DNA of 64,000 nt, from positions 40,892 through 104,891 of the forward strand of contig NZ_BBYR01000059.1 in the NCBI RefSeq assembly GCF_001293525.1, read 5' to 3'. Each line of letters opens with the position of its first letter. Position 1 is the first letter of the stretch. The notes beneath the pieces were generated by a model that was given only the letters and a program-made list of their open reading frames with translations, did no database searches and was not told where the DNA came from. Both the position numbers and the translations under genes were made by a program. Below, one piece after another: positions 8,330 to 21,293 of this stretch. The stretch comes from Pseudideonella sakaiensis (lineage in GTDB: Bacteria; Pseudomonadota; Gammaproteobacteria; Burkholderiales; Burkholderiaceae_C).

Positions 8330-9954
8330 CCGAAGAAAAACAGAAGCAACTGGGCAAGACGCTGTGGGCGATTGCCGACCAGCTGCGCGGCGCGATGGAC
8401 GCGGACGACTTCCGCGACTACATGCTGTCGTTCCTGTTTCTGCGCTACCTGTCGGACAACTACGAAGCCGCCGCCAAGAAGGAGCTGGGCAGCGACTACC
8501 CGGACATCAGCGAAGACTTGCTAAAGCAGACCGGGGCCAGCACGCCGCTGCAGGTTTGGTATGAAGAGAACCGCGGCGACGTGCCCGCGTTCGAAAAGCA
8601 GATGCGCCGCAAGGTGCACTACGTCATCCAGCCAGAGCACCTGTGGAGCGCCGTGGCCAACATGGCGCGCACGCAAGACGCGTCTCTGCTGAACACGCTG
8701 CAAGAGGGCTTCAAGTACATCGAGACCGAGTCGTTCGAGAGCACCTTCCAGGGCCTGTTCTCTGAGATCGACCTGGCCTCGAACAAGCTGGGCAAGGGCT
8801 ATACCGAGCGCAATGCCAAGCTGTGCGCCATCATCCAGAAGATAGCCGAGGGGCTGGCGTCGTTCTCCACCGACGTGGACACGCTGGGCGATGCGTATGA
8901 ATACCTGATCGGCCAGTTCGCGGCGGGCTCGGGCAAGAAGGCGGGCGAGTTCTACACGCCGCAGCAGGTGTCAGACGTGCTGTCGGCCATCGTCACGCTG
9001 GACAGCCAGGAGCCCAAGACGGGGGTGAGGCCACGGCTGGACAGCGTGATGGACTTTGCCTGCGGCTCGGGCTCGCTGTTGATGAACGTGCGCCGCCGCA
9101 TGCAAAAGGCGGGGGGCACGATCGGCAAGATCTACGGTCAGGAGAAGAACGTCACCACCTACAACCTGGCGCGCATGAACATGCTGCTGCACGGGGTGAA
9201 GGACACCGAGTTTGAAATCTTCCACGGCGATACGCTGGCCAACGAGTGGGACAAGCTGCGCGAGCTGAACCCTGCCAAGCAACCGAAGTTCGATGCCATC
9301 GTGGCCAACCCGCCCTTCAGCCTGCGTTGGGAGCCTGACGAGGCGATGGCGGACGACGTGCGCTTCAAGAACCACGGCCTGGCGCCCAAGTCAGCGGCGG
9401 ACTTTGCCTTTCTGCTGCACGGCTTTCACTTCCTGAAGGACGAAGGGGTGATGGCCATCATCCTGCCGCACGGGGTGCTGTTCCGGGGCGGGGCAGAGGA
9501 ACGCATCCGCACCAAGCTGCTGAAGGACGGGCACATCGACACCGTGATCGGTCTGCCATCCAACCTGTTCTATTCCACGGGCATCCCGGTCTGCATCCTG
9601 GTGCTGAAGAAGTGCAAGAAGCCGGACGACGTGCTGTTCATCAACGCGGCGGAACACTTCGTCAAAGGCAAGCGCCAGAACCAGCTGACCGACGAGCACA
9701 TCGCCAAGATCATCAAGACCTACCAGTTCCGTGAGCAAGAAGCCCGCTACTCGCGCAGGGTGGAGATGCCCGAAGTCGAGAAGAACGATTTCAACCTGAA
9801 CATCTCGCGCTACATCAGCACGGCGGTGGGTGAGACGGAAATCGATCTGGATGACACGCACCAAGCGCTGCTGGATATCGAGAAGGCGATCGCGGCGGCG
9901 AAGGACACCCACAACGGCTTCTTGAAAGAGCTGGGGTTGAAGCCGTTGCCGTAG
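8326..9954 (+). CDS. hsdM: Type I restriction-modification methyltransferase subunit (HsdM)
   Basis: HsdM methylates adenine in the sequence chosen by HsdS. The 542-residue product has the helical N-terminal domain (about 5-165), the AdoMet-binding motif DFACGSGSLL (243-252) and the catalytic N6-adenine motif NPPF (328-331), followed by a C-terminal region that contacts HsdS. All key residues are present and the length is normal. The start ATG overlaps the PrrC-like gene by ATGA, so it is the last gene of the operon. With hsdR broken, the island would be expected to methylate but not restrict. The codon use is GC-rich like the chromosome, unlike the preceding gene. Confidence 0.95.
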   Translation: MTEEKQKQLGKTLWAIADQLRGAMDADDFRDYMLSFLFLRYLSDNYEAAAKKELGSDYPDISEDLLKQTGASTPLQVWYEENRGDVPAFEKQMRRKVHYVIQPEHLWSAVANMARTQDASLLNTLQEGFKYIETESFESTFQGLFSEIDLASNKLGKGYTERNAKLCAIIQKIAEGLASFSTDVDTLGDAYEYLIGQFAAGSGKKAGEFYTPQQVSDVLSAIVTLDSQEPKTGVRPRLDSVMDFACGSGSLLMNVRRRMQKAGGTIGKIYGQEKNVTTYNLARMNMLLHGVKDTEFEIFHGDTLANEWDKLRELNPAKQPKFDAIVANPPFSLRWEPDEAMADDVRFKNHGLAPKSAADFAFLLHGFHFLKDEGVMAIILPHGVLFRGGAEERIRTKLLKDGHIDTVIGLPSNLFYSTGIPVCILVLKKCKKPDDVLFINAAEHFVKGKRQNQLTDEHIAKIIKTYQFREQEARYSRRVEMPEVEKNDFNLNISRYISTAVGETEIDLDDTHQALLDIEKAIAAAKDTHNGFLKELGLKPLP

Positions 9955-10065
9955 GCCTCGTGCGGATGATGAAAAAAGCTTCCAGAAAGCAGCCGGATCT
10001 CACCGACGGCTCCTGGCCGATTGCAGCCGGTCCAGATCACTATCGGCTTACCTTCCGCGAGCCCC

Positions 10066-13721
<3,656 letters not shown>

Positions 13722-13939
13722 GTGAATCTCTTCCTTCGTAGCCTTGGTAGAGAGGGCCGCCCGCTGTGGAGAACGCTATTTTCTTCTTTTCGATCAGGGC
13801 CTTAGGCCCGGGGCAAGCCTGTGGGCGGAGGGCCTGATCGCGCGGGACTCGCCGACAACAACCCGGCGGCCGGCGCGCACGCGGTGGACAACTGCCCGGT
13901 TGTTCCAGACTTGTCCCCAGGCTTGCGCAGCGGCCGTGC
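13722..13939. promoter_or_regulatory. dnaA-dnaN spacer with DnaA-box-like sites and a small hairpin
   Basis: This 218-base gap between the two minus-strand genes contains TGTGGAGAA near 13764 and GGTGGACAA near 13883, each close to the DnaA box TGTGGATAA. It also has a short palindrome GGGCCTTAGGCCC near 13799. An A/G-rich stretch on the minus strand (complement of about 13771-13790) precedes dnaN and may hold its promoter. No gene is visible here. Part of the origin may extend into this spacer. Confidence 0.4.
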
Positions 13940-15406
13940 TCATCCCTTCAGCGTCTGTTCCAGCACGTGCAGCTGCTGGTTCAGCTCGGTGTTCTTCTGG
14001 CGCTCGCCGCCGATCTTGCGCACCGCGTGCAGCACCGTGGTGTGGTCGCGCCCGCCGAACAGCTCGCCGATCTCGGGCAGGCTCTTCTGCGTCATCTCCT
14101 TGGCCAGGTACATCGCGATCTGGCGCGGCCGGGCGATCGAGGCCGGGCGCTTCTTGCTGTACATGTCGGCCACCTTGATCTTGTAGAAGTCGGCCACCGT
14201 CTTCTGGATGTTCTCGACGCCGATCTGGCGGTTCTGGATCGACAGCAGGTCCTTCAGCGCCTCGCGCGCGAGCGCAATGTTGATGTCCTTGTGGCTGAAG
14301 CGCGCATAGGCCAGCACCTTGCGCAGCGCGCCTTCCAGCTCGCGCACGTTGGCGCGCACGTTCTTCGCGACGAAGAAGGCCACGTCCTCGGGCATCACCG
14401 TGGCCTCGGCCTCGGCCTTGCGCATCAGGATGGCCACGCGCATCTCCAGCTCGGGCGGCTCGATGGCCACCGTCAGGCCGGCGTCGAAGCGGCTGGTCAG
14501 CCGTTCGTCGATGTCGACCAGGCCCTTGGGGTAGGTGTCGCTGGTCATGATGATGTGCGCGCGCTTGGCCAGCAGCGCCTCGAAGGCGTTGAAGAACTCC
14601 TCCTGGGTGCGCTCCTTGCCGGCGAAGAACTGCACGTCGTCGATCAGCAGCAGGTCGAGCGAGTGGTACTTGGCCTTCAGCTCGTCGAAGGTCTTGCGCT
14701 GGTAGTTCTTGACGACGTCGCTGATGAACTGCTCGGCGTGCAGGTAGAGGATGCGGGCGTCCGGCCGGTCGGCCAGCAGCGCGTTGCCGACGGCGTGGAT
14801 CAGGTGGGTCTTGCCGAGGCCGACGCCGCCGTAGATGAACAGCGGGTTGTACATCTGCCCCGGCGCGCCGGCCACGTGCAGCGCGGCGGTGCGCGCCATC
14901 TGGTTGGCGCGGCCGGGCACCAGGTTCTCGAAGGTCCACTGGGTGTTGAGCCGGTGCGTGGGCTCGGGCGGCCGCGCACGGGCGGCGCTGCCCGCGTCGC
15001 CTGCCCGCGGGGCCGCGGCGCCGGGCAGGCCGGCGCCCGCCACCGCGCCCGGCGGCAGCGGCACGCGGGTGGTGGCGTCGGTGGTGGCGACGAGGTGGCG
15101 GGTGGCGAGGCGGCGCGGGTCCGCGCCGGCGCCGGGCACGACGCCCACCTCCAGCCGCACCGCGCGGCCGGCCAGTTCGCTCAGCACGTGCTCGATCCGC
15201 GCACCGTACTGGCTGCGGATCCAGTCGAGCTTGAAGCGGTTCGGGACCTGCAGCGTGGCCACCAGCGTGGCGCCCGCCGCATCGTCCTTCCCTCCCACCT
15301 CCGTGATCTCTGCCGGCGCGAGCGGGCGGATCCACGTGTTGTATTGAATTTCGGGCAGTTCGGCGGCGAGTCGCTCGCAGCCGCGCTGCCACAGATCAGC
15401 GCTCAT
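13940..15406 (-). CDS. dnaA: Chromosomal replication initiator protein DnaA
   Basis: DnaA binds DnaA boxes at oriC and melts the origin. The start is set at ATG 15406 ([10 protein letters not shown]), giving 488 residues; the frame runs further upstream but that part is not conserved protein. Domain I is about 1-85. A Pro/Ala-rich linker follows to about 150. The AAA+ ATPase has Walker A GGVGLGKT (193-200) and Walker B LLLIDD (252-257). The C-terminal helix-turn-helix carries the signature [11 protein letters not shown]. It is divergent from rpmH, as at most betaproteobacterial origins. Confidence 0.97.
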   Translation of the reverse strand: MSADLWQRGCERLAAELPEIQYNTWIRPLAPAEITEVGGKDDAAGATLVATLQVPNRFKLDWIRSQYGARIEHVLSELAGRAVRLEVGVVPGAGADPRRLATRHLVATTDATTRVPLPPGAVAGAGLPGAAAPRAGDAGSAARARPPEPTHRLNTQWTFENLVPGRANQMARTAALHVAGAPGQMYNPLFIYGGVGLGKTHLIHAVGNALLADRPDARILYLHAEQFISDVVKNYQRKTFDELKAKYHSLDLLLIDDVQFFAGKERTQEEFFNAFEALLAKRAHIIMTSDTYPKGLVDIDERLTSRFDAGLTVAIEPPELEMRVAILMRKAEAEATVMPEDVAFFVAKNVRANVRELEGALRKVLAYARFSHKDINIALAREALKDLLSIQNRQIGVENIQKTVADFYKIKVADMYSKKRPASIARPRQIAMYLAKEMTQKSLPEIGELFGGRDHTTVLHAVRKIGGERQKNTELNQQLHVLEQTLKG

Positions 15407-15614
15407 CGTTGTGGAGAAGTTCTCGGGCAGCGGCCGGGATTCTACGCCGGCAGGGGCCGGTCGTGGGCGGTTATCCACAGCCTGGGTGACGGGTCGCGCG
15501 CCGATGTCCCGGCGGCCGCGGGGCCAAGTCTTTGACTGGATTGGCTCTTTTTGGTCTAATGCTCGGTTTCCCCGATGTGTGGCCGGCAAGCTGGCCCTTC
15601 GCCTGGACAGCATC
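15407..15614. other. oriC: dnaA-rpmH intergenic region, probable part of oriC
   Basis: The 208-base gap between divergent dnaA and rpmH contains a perfect DnaA box TTATCCACA at 15471-15479. A weaker relative (TTGTGGAGAA, complement TTCTCCACAA) lies right at the dnaA start near 15409-15418. The rpmH end of the gap is AT-richer. Gene order makes this the expected origin. With only one perfect box here, the neighbouring boxes inside rnpA and in the dnaA-dnaN spacer may also take part. Confidence 0.5.
15532..15560 (+). promoter_or_regulatory. Sigma-70 type promoter of rpmH operon
   Basis: TTGACT at 15532-15537 and TCTAAT at 15555-15560 are separated by exactly 17 bases. They match the -35 and -10 consensus well and lie 54 bases upstream of rpmH. 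Transcription would start near 15567 and could cover rpmH-rnpA-yidD-yidC and perhaps mnmE. Confidence 0.75.
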
Positions 15615-15749
15615 ATGAAACGCACCTACCAAGCCTCCAAGACCCGCCGCGCCCGCACCCACGGCTTCCTCGTGCGCATGAAGACGCGCGGCGGCCGTGC
15701 CGTGATCGCCGCACGCCGCGCCAAGGGCCGCAAGCGCCTGGCCGTCTGA
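15615..15749 (+). CDS. rpmH: 50S ribosomal protein L34
   Basis: This 44-residue, very basic protein starts [19 protein letters not shown] and ends GRKRLAV, the complete and conserved L34 sequence of the large ribosomal subunit. It is first in the operon behind a strong promoter, and rnpA follows, as in nearly all bacteria. Confidence 0.98.
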   Translation: MKRTYQASKTRRARTHGFLVRMKTRGGRAVIAARRAKGRKRLAV

Positions 15750-15820
15750 GCGGGCCCGGGCCCGTCGCGGCAGGCTCCGTCCGCCCCGCCACCGCCCCCG
15801 ACAGCGCCGTCGACACCACC

Positions 15821-16360
15821 GTGTGGGGCCGCATCGTCCGGCCGGGTGATTTCCAGCGCGTCCTCGGCAAACCGCCGGCGGCGCGCAGTGCGCATTTCGC
15901 GGTCCACTTCCTGGGCCAGGGGCCGTTGCGCCCCGCGCGGCCGGCGCCCAAGCCAGCGTCCGAAAAGTTATCCACACCGGATGAACAAACTTGTTCACAG
16001 GGTGTGGATGACCGGGCCGATGCCGCATCCGTCGCCGTGTCAGTGCCCACTCCGGCGGCAGCGCCCGTGGCTGCGCCGCCGCCCACCGGCGGCTGGCTCG
16101 GCATGGTGGTGCCGAAGCGGCACGCGAAGCGCAGCGTCACGCGCAACCTCGTGAAGCGGCAGATCCGCGCGGTGTTCGACGACGTCGGCCTGGCCGGTGA
16201 GCGCGCCGCGGGCCTGCGGCCCGGCCTCTGGGTCGTGCGCCTGCGCGCGCCGATCGACCGCAGCCGCTTCCCGAGTGCCGCGTCCGACGCGCTGCGCCGC
16301 GCGATGCGCGACGAACTCGCGGGCATGCTGCGCCAGGCGGCGCGCCGCCGCGAGGCCTGA
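15821..16360 (+). CDS. rnpA: Ribonuclease P protein component, with a long insertion
   Basis: RnpA is the protein cofactor of the RNase P ribozyme, which trims tRNA 5' ends. No ATG is present; GTG 15821 is chosen because it starts the conserved GRIVRPGDFQRVL region, giving 179 residues. The core RNR motif is RNLVKRQIR (108-116), preceded by GWLGMVVPKRHAKR (91-104). Between HFAVHF (25-30) and this core lies an Ala/Pro-rich insertion of about 50-55 residues, making the protein longer than the usual 110-150. The DNA encoding the insertion contains a DnaA-box dyad, so its protein sequence may be shaped by DNA function. No clear ribosome site precedes the start, so the exact start is uncertain. 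Confidence 0.9.
   Translation: MWGRIVRPGDFQRVLGKPPAARSAHFAVHFLGQGPLRPARPAPKPASEKLSTPDEQTCSQGVDDRADAASVAVSVPTPAAAPVAAPPPTGGWLGMVVPKRHAKRSVTRNLVKRQIRAVFDDVGLAGERAAGLRPGLWVVRLRAPIDRSRFPSAASDALRRAMRDELAGMLRQAARRREA
15968..16010. other. DnaA-box-containing nested dyad inside rnpA
   Basis: A perfect DnaA box TTATCCACA lies at 15968-15976. ATCCACACC (15970-15978) is the inverted complement of GGTGTGGAT (16001-16009), and TGAACAA (15982-15988) of TTGTTCA (15991-15997), so two nested inverted repeats share one centre. The right arm also contains a near-match DnaA box (complement TCATCCACA). It lies in the codons for the unusual insertion of RnpA. A role in initiation or its control is inference. Confidence 0.6.
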
Positions 16361-16363
16361 GCC

Positions 16364-16699
16364 ATGCCGCCGCGCCTGCACCGCATCGGGTCCGCGCTGT
16401 GGCGCCTGCCGCGCCGCGCGCTGGTGCTGCTGCTGCGCGGCTACCGGCTGCTGCTGAGCCCCTGGCTCGGCGCGAGCTGCCGCTTCCATCCCACCTGCTC
16501 CGCGTACGCGATCGAGGCGCTCGAGCGCCACGGCGCGCTGGCGGGCTCCCTGCTGACCACCGGCCGGCTGCTGCGCTGCCACCCCTGGTGCACCCCCGGC
16601 GACGACCCCGTGCCCGCGCGGCCCTGGCGTCCGTTCACCGGGCTGCTGCCGGGATCGTCCGCGCCGACCCCGTCGAACCTGAAGAAGCCTTCGCCATGA
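16364..16699 (+). CDS. yidD: Membrane protein insertion efficiency factor YidD
   Basis: YidD is a small membrane-associated protein that assists YidC-dependent insertion. The 111-residue product has the family core GYRLLLSPWLGASCRFHPTC followed by SAYAIEALERHG and RCHPWCTPGDDPVP, with the conserved cysteines. The N-terminal amphipathic, Arg/Leu-rich helix should lie on the membrane. It starts three bases after rnpA and overlaps yidC by ATGA. Confidence 0.93.
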   Translation: MPPRLHRIGSALWRLPRRALVLLLRGYRLLLSPWLGASCRFHPTCSAYAIEALERHGALAGSLLTTGRLLRCHPWCTPGDDPVPARPWRPFTGLLPGSSAPTPSNLKKPSP

Positions 16700-18444
16700 C
16701 CGACATCCGTCGCACCCTGCTGTGGGTGGTGTTTTCGATGTCCCTGCTGCTGATCTGGGACGCGTGGAACAAGCACAACGGCCAGCCCGGGCTGTTCGGC
16801 CCGTCGACCTCGGCGCCGCGCGCCGCGGCGCCGGCCTCGCAGCCGGGCGGCACGCCCCCGGCCCCGGCCGTGTCCGCGCTGCCCACGCCGGCCGCGGTGC
16901 CCGGCACGCCCGCCGTTGCGGGCACGCCGCCGGCCGCCGCGCCCGCCGCGGTCGCGTCGGAGCAGGTCACGCTGACCACCGACGTGGTCAAGGCCACCTT
17001 CGACAGCCGCGGCGGCAGCCTGGTGCGGCTGGAGCTGCTGAAGCAGGTGGACCAGAACGACCGCACGCGCAACGTCGTGCTGTTCGACCAGTCCGCGCAG
17101 CGCCTGTACACCGCGCAGACCGGCCTGATCGCGGCCCCTGGCGGCGCGGCGCTGCCGAATCACCAGACGGCGATGACCGTGCTGCCGGGCGAGCGCAGCC
17201 TGCGCGACGGCAGCGACACGCTGGAGCTCAAGTTCGAGTCGCCCGCGGTGGGCGGCGCCAAGCTGGTGAAGACCTTCCGCTTCCAGCGCGGCAGCTACGT
17301 GGTCGCGGTGCACCACGACATCGTCAACACCGGCAGCGAGCCGATCCAGCCCCAGCTCTACCTGCAGCTGGTGCGCGACGGCAACCCGCCGGCCGGCGAG
17401 AGCAGCTTCTACTTCACCTTCACCGGCCCGGCGCTCTACACCGACGCGAACAAGTTCCACAAGGTGGACTTCAAGAGCATCGAGAAGCGCACCGCCGGCG
17501 AGGCCCCGGGCCACGACACCAAGGCCGACAACGGCTGGGTGGCGATGGTGCAGCACTACTTCGCGTCGGCCTGGCTGCTCGGCGCCAACAACGAAGACCG
17601 CCGCCCGCGCGAGTTCTTCACCCGCAAGGTCGACACCAACCAGTACGCGATCGGCATGATCGTGCCGCTGGGCACGCTGGCGCCTGGCGCCACGCAGGCG
17701 GTGGACGCGCGCCTGTTCGCCGGCCCGCAGGAGGAGAACAAGCTCAGCGCGCTGGCGCCCGGGCTCGAGCTGGTGAAGGACTATGGCTGGTTCACGATCC
17801 TGGCCAAGCCCATCTTCTGGCTGCTGACGCAACTGCACGCGCTGATCGGCAACTGGGGCTGGTCCATCGTCGCGCTGGTGGTGCTGCTGAAGATCGCCTT
17901 CTACTGGCTCAACGCCAGTGCCTACCGCTCGATGGCGAAGATGAAGGCCATCAACCCGCGCATCATGGAGATGCGCGAGCGCCTGAAGGACAAGCCGCAG
18001 CAGATGCAGCAGGAGATGATGCGCATCTACCGCGAGGAGAAGGTGAACCCGATCGGTGGCTGCCTGCCGATCGTGGCGCAGATGCCCTTCTTCATCGCGC
18101 TGTACTGGGTGCTGCTGTCCAGCGTGGAGATGCGCAATGCCGGCTGGCTCTACATTGCCGACCTGGCCCAGCCCGACAACCTGTTCGGCACCATCCCGTG
18201 GATCAACCTGCCGCTCGGCCCGCTGCCGCTGCTGATGACGGCGTCCAGCCTGCTGCAGACCTGGCTCAACCCGACCCCGCCGGACCCGGTGCAGGCCCGC
18301 ATGATGTGGATCATGCCGCTGGTGTTCTCGGTGATGTTCTTCTACTTCCCGGCCGGCCTGGTCGTGTACTGGCTGACGAACAACATCCTGTCGATCGCCC
18401 AGCAGTACCTGATCAACAAGCAGCTGGGCGTGATCGGCAAGTGA
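16696..18444 (+). CDS. yidC: Membrane protein insertase YidC
   Basis: YidC inserts and folds inner-membrane proteins, alone or with SecYEG. The 582-residue protein has an N-terminal membrane anchor (about 7-24), a Pro/Ala-rich linker (about 35-90), the large periplasmic domain (about 95-370) and the conserved 60-kDa insertase region with five membrane segments (about 375-575; CLPIVAQMPFFIALYWVL and the final FYFPAGLVVYWLTNN). It is slightly longer than E. coli YidC (548) because of the linker. The start ATG 16696 overlaps yidD by four bases. Confidence 0.97.
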   Translation: MTDIRRTLLWVVFSMSLLLIWDAWNKHNGQPGLFGPSTSAPRAAAPASQPGGTPPAPAVSALPTPAAVPGTPAVAGTPPAAAPAAVASEQVTLTTDVVKATFDSRGGSLVRLELLKQVDQNDRTRNVVLFDQSAQRLYTAQTGLIAAPGGAALPNHQTAMTVLPGERSLRDGSDTLELKFESPAVGGAKLVKTFRFQRGSYVVAVHHDIVNTGSEPIQPQLYLQLVRDGNPPAGESSFYFTFTGPALYTDANKFHKVDFKSIEKRTAGEAPGHDTKADNGWVAMVQHYFASAWLLGANNEDRRPREFFTRKVDTNQYAIGMIVPLGTLAPGATQAVDARLFAGPQEENKLSALAPGLELVKDYGWFTILAKPIFWLLTQLHALIGNWGWSIVALVVLLKIAFYWLNASAYRSMAKMKAINPRIMEMRERLKDKPQQMQQEMMRIYREEKVNPIGGCLPIVAQMPFFIALYWVLLSSVEMRNAGWLYIADLAQPDNLFGTIPWINLPLGPLPLLMTASSLLQTWLNPTPPDPVQARMMWIMPLVFSVMFFYFPAGLVVYWLTNNILSIAQQYLINKQLGVIGK

Positions 18445-18524
18445 GCGGCTCGTGAGCGCCCCCAGGGCCGGGCGTTGCTCGTCCCGCCCCCCGCGCGTCG
18501 ACGCGACCAGCGAGGCCTGACCCG

Positions 18525-19946
18525 GTGCTCGGCCGCCACCACGAACCCATCGTCGCGGTGGCGACCGCGGCCGGCCGCGGCGCGGTCGGCATCGTCCGCG
18601 CGTCGGGGCGGGACCTCGGCGTGCTGGTGCAGGCGCTGTGCGGCCGCCCGCTGCTGCCGCGCCACGCCACCTACCTGCCCTTCCTCGGCGCCGATGGCCA
18701 GCCGCTGGACCAGGGCCTCGCGCTGCACTTCCCGGCGCCGCACAGCGCCACCGGCGAAGAGGTGCTGGAGCTGCAGGCGCACGGCGGCCCGGTGCTGCTG
18801 CAGCTGCTGCTCGCGCGCTGCCTCGAGGCCGGCCGGCCGATCGGGCTGCGGCTGGCCGAGCCGGGCGAGTTCACGCAGCGCGCATTCCTGAACGACAAGC
18901 TCGACCTGGCCCAGGCCGAGGCCGTGGCCGACCTGATCGACGCCAGCACCGAGGCCGCCGCGCGCTCGGCAGGCCGTGCGCTGGCCGGCGCCTTCTCCGG
19001 CGAGGTGAACGCGCTGCGCGACGAGCTGGTGGCGCTGCGCCTGCTGGTGGAGGCCACGCTCGACTTCCCCGAGGAGGAGATCGACTTCCTGCAGCAGGCC
19101 GATGCGCGCGGCCGGCTCGAGCGCGTCGCGGCCACGCTGGACGCGGTGCTCGCGCGCACCCGCCAGGGCGCACTGCTGCGCGAGGGCATGCAGGTGGTGC
19201 TCGCGGGGCAGCCGAACGTGGGCAAGAGCTCGCTGCTGAACGCGCTCGCCGGCGCCGAGCTGGCCATCGTCACGCCGATCGCCGGCACCACGCGCGACCG
19301 CGTGCGCGAGACGATCCAGATCGACGGCGTGCCGGTGCACGTGACCGACACCGCCGGGCTGCGCGCGGACGGCGAGGCGGCCGACGAGGTGGAGCGCATC
19401 GGCATCGGCCGCAGCTGGTCGGCGATCGAGGCGGCCGATGCGGTGGTGTTCCTGCGCGACCTGGCGCGCGCCGGCGAGCCCGCGCACGATGCCGCCGACG
19501 ACCGCATCGCCGAGCGCCTGGCCGCCCACCCGGCGGCCGCCGGCCGGCTGCTGTGCGTCTGGAACAAGGCCGATGCCGTGCCGCCCGGCACGCCGCTGCC
19601 GCCGCTGCCGGCTGCGCTGCAGGCGCTCGAGCCGCCGGTGCTGCGCCTGTCCGCCGCCACCGGCGAGGGCCTCGAGGCCCTGCGCCGCGCGCTGCTGCGC
19701 CAGGTCGGCTGGGACAGCCTGCCCGAGGGGCTGACGATCGCCCGCAGCCGCCACGTCGAAGCGCTGCACCGCACCCGCGGGCACCTGCAGCAGGCGCGCG
19801 CCCTCGCCGCCCGCGACGACGCCGCGCTCGACCTGCTCGCCGAGGAACTGCGCCTCGCGCAGGACGCCCTCGGCGCGATCACCGGCGCCTTCAGCGCCGA
19901 CGACCTGCTCGGCGAGATCTTCGGGCGCTTCTGCATCGGGAAGTAG
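18525..19946 (+). CDS. mnmE: tRNA modification GTPase MnmE (TrmE)
   Basis: With MnmG, MnmE makes 5-(carboxymethyl)aminomethyl-uridine at the wobble position of certain tRNAs. The start is GTG 18525, giving 473 residues. The N-terminal tetrahydrofolate-binding domain covers about 1-125. The G domain has GQPNVGKSS (228-236), GTTRD (254-258), DTAGLR (275-280) and NKAD. The protein ends in CIGK, whose cysteine is essential for modification. It follows yidC after an 80-base gap and is the last gene of the conserved origin cluster. Confidence 0.97.
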   Translation: MLGRHHEPIVAVATAAGRGAVGIVRASGRDLGVLVQALCGRPLLPRHATYLPFLGADGQPLDQGLALHFPAPHSATGEEVLELQAHGGPVLLQLLLARCLEAGRPIGLRLAEPGEFTQRAFLNDKLDLAQAEAVADLIDASTEAAARSAGRALAGAFSGEVNALRDELVALRLLVEATLDFPEEEIDFLQQADARGRLERVAATLDAVLARTRQGALLREGMQVVLAGQPNVGKSSLLNALAGAELAIVTPIAGTTRDRVRETIQIDGVPVHVTDTAGLRADGEAADEVERIGIGRSWSAIEAADAVVFLRDLARAGEPAHDAADDRIAERLAAHPAAAGRLLCVWNKADAVPPGTPLPPLPAALQALEPPVLRLSAATGEGLEALRRALLRQVGWDSLPEGLTIARSRHVEALHRTRGHLQQARALAARDDAALDLLAEELRLAQDALGAITGAFSADDLLGEIFGRFCIGK

Positions 19947-20090
19947 AGTCGCTTCCAGGAAGGTGGGCGCAGCCCAGCGCCTGCAGCAGCTCCAGGGCGA
20001 GCTGCTTCGCCAGCGAAAGCTCGGCGCCACTGACGGACGGTTCCTTCGCCTTCACCACGGGTGCCATGCCCAATCCCCCTGCTCCCCGAC

Positions 20091-20140
20091 ATTTCGTTGA
20101 ATTCGCTCGATTCGTTCGTTTCGAATAAGTGCTAGATTCG
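20091..20140. promoter_or_regulatory. ATTCG-repeat operator/promoter of the toxin-antitoxin pair
   Basis: ATTCG occurs at 20101, 20110 and 20136, and its complement CGAAT at 20122-20126, making a dyad (20110-20126) among direct copies. TTGAAT at 20097 and TAGATT at 20133 are possible promoter parts, but spacing is poor. Such repeats just before an antitoxin gene suggest autoregulation. The remainder of the 19947-20165 gap holds no convincing gene. Confidence 0.4.
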
Positions 20141-20165
20141 ACGCCACATCGAAGGAGACCCCGCC

Positions 20166-20639
20166 ATGGCCGCGCAGAACCGCCGCCCACCCCGGCTGCC
20201 CACCGACGACGAAATCACCCAGGCCCGCGAGGCCAGCCGCCAACTGGCCCGCCTGCTGCCGTCCGGCGGCGACGATGCGGCCACTCCGGTGCCTGCGCTG
20301 CGCCTGGTGACCGACGATAACCAGCACGAGATGATCGCCATACCGCCCGGCGCGCTGCGCCTGCTGGTAGACATGCTCACGCAACTGGGGCAGGGCCGCG
20401 CCGTGACGCTGCTGCCGCAGAACGCCGAACTCACCACGCAGGAAGTGGCCGACTACCTGAACGTGTCGCGCCCCTACGTGGTGAAGCTGATCGAGGACGA
20501 GAAGCTGCCCGCCCGCAAGGTGGGCACGCGCCGCCGCGTGGCCTTCGAGCACCTGCTGCGCTACGACGAGCAGCAGCGCGTGCAAAGCCGTGCTGCGCTG
20601 GATGAGCTGGCCCGCATCGACCAGGAACTGGGGCTCTGA
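20166..20639 (+). CDS. Antitoxin with excisionase-type helix-turn-helix
   Basis: The 157-residue protein starts at ATG 20166 after GAAGGAGA. Residues about 95-138 form an excisionase/MerR-like helix-turn-helix (TTQEVADYLNVSRPYVVKLI followed by KLPARKVGTRRRVAFEHLL). The N-terminal half is less conserved and the C-terminal helix (about 140-157) may bind the toxin. A PIN-domain gene follows, so it is most likely the DNA-binding antitoxin and autorepressor of the pair. The genes appear inserted beside mnmE and are probably mobile. Confidence 0.8.
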   Translation: MAAQNRRPPRLPTDDEITQAREASRQLARLLPSGGDDAATPVPALRLVTDDNQHEMIAIPPGALRLLVDMLTQLGQGRAVTLLPQNAELTTQEVADYLNVSRPYVVKLIEDEKLPARKVGTRRRVAFEHLLRYDEQQRVQSRAALDELARIDQELGL

Positions 20640-20723
20640 GCCCGGGCCGGCGCTGCGCCGCGCATGCGCCCGCCGGGCCGCCCCAAGGGCGAATACCGGA
20701 GTGCGCAGCACGAAGGTAGTCCA

Positions 20724-21293
20724 GTGAGCCACTTCACCGCGCTGCTGGATGCCAACGTCCTGCACAGCCAGCCCATCACCAGCCTGCTGCTGGAACTCGC
20801 CGAGGCGCGGTTGTACCGGCCGGCCTGGAGCGAAGACATCCACGCCGAGTGGCGCCGTTCGGTGCTGCGCGTGCGGCCCGACGTGGACCCGGCCGCTCTG
20901 GACCGCCGCCGCGCCGCAATGGATGCCGCTCTGCCCGATGCCTGCATCACCGGTCACGCACCGCTGATCCCCGGCCTGACGCTGCCCGACCCCGACGACC
21001 GCCATGTCCTGGCCGCCGCCATCCGTGCCAAGGCCCAGGCGATCGTCACCTTCAACGAGACCGACTTCCCGGCCGCCACGCTGGCCGGCTTCGACATCGT
21101 GGCGCAGCACCCTGACGTGTTCCTGCGCCATCTGGTGGACCTGAACCCGGCCATCGTGCGAGCGCGGGTGACGCAGATGCTGCAGCGCTGGCGCCAGCCG
21201 CCCAACACGCCCGAGGCCTTCATCGGCGCGCTGGAGCGCACCGGCCTGCCCGAAGCGGCCGCGGCGCTGAGAGAGCTGTTCGAGGCGGGGTGA
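20724..21293 (+). CDS. PIN-domain toxin (putative ribonuclease)
   Basis: PIN-domain toxins cut RNA and are silenced by the upstream antitoxin. The product is taken from GTG 20724 (189 aa), which follows AAGG and begins the conserved part SHFTALLDANVLHS. A start at 20664 would add 20 unconserved residues. Acidic residues typical of the PIN active site are visible: the first Asp in LLDANVL, the Glu/Asp cluster in WSEDIHAEW, and DPDDRHVLAAAI followed by TFNETDFP. It is longer than VapC (about 135 aa) and resembles the larger PIN_3-type proteins. The target RNA is unknown. Confidence 0.8.
   Translation: MSHFTALLDANVLHSQPITSLLLELAEARLYRPAWSEDIHAEWRRSVLRVRPDVDPAALDRRRAAMDAALPDACITGHAPLIPGLTLPDPDDRHVLAAAIRAKAQAIVTFNETDFPAATLAGFDIVAQHPDVFLRHLVDLNPAIVRARVTQMLQRWRQPPNTPEAFIGALERTGLPEAAAALRELFEAG

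Noticed and set aside
19891..20067. Possible 58-residue minus-strand gene beginning MAPVVKAKEPSVSG
   Set aside because: It has a purine-rich ribosome-like site and a plausible first 40 residues, but then runs antisense into the end of mnmE with an Arg-rich tail. It may be a gene remnant, but evidence is too thin.
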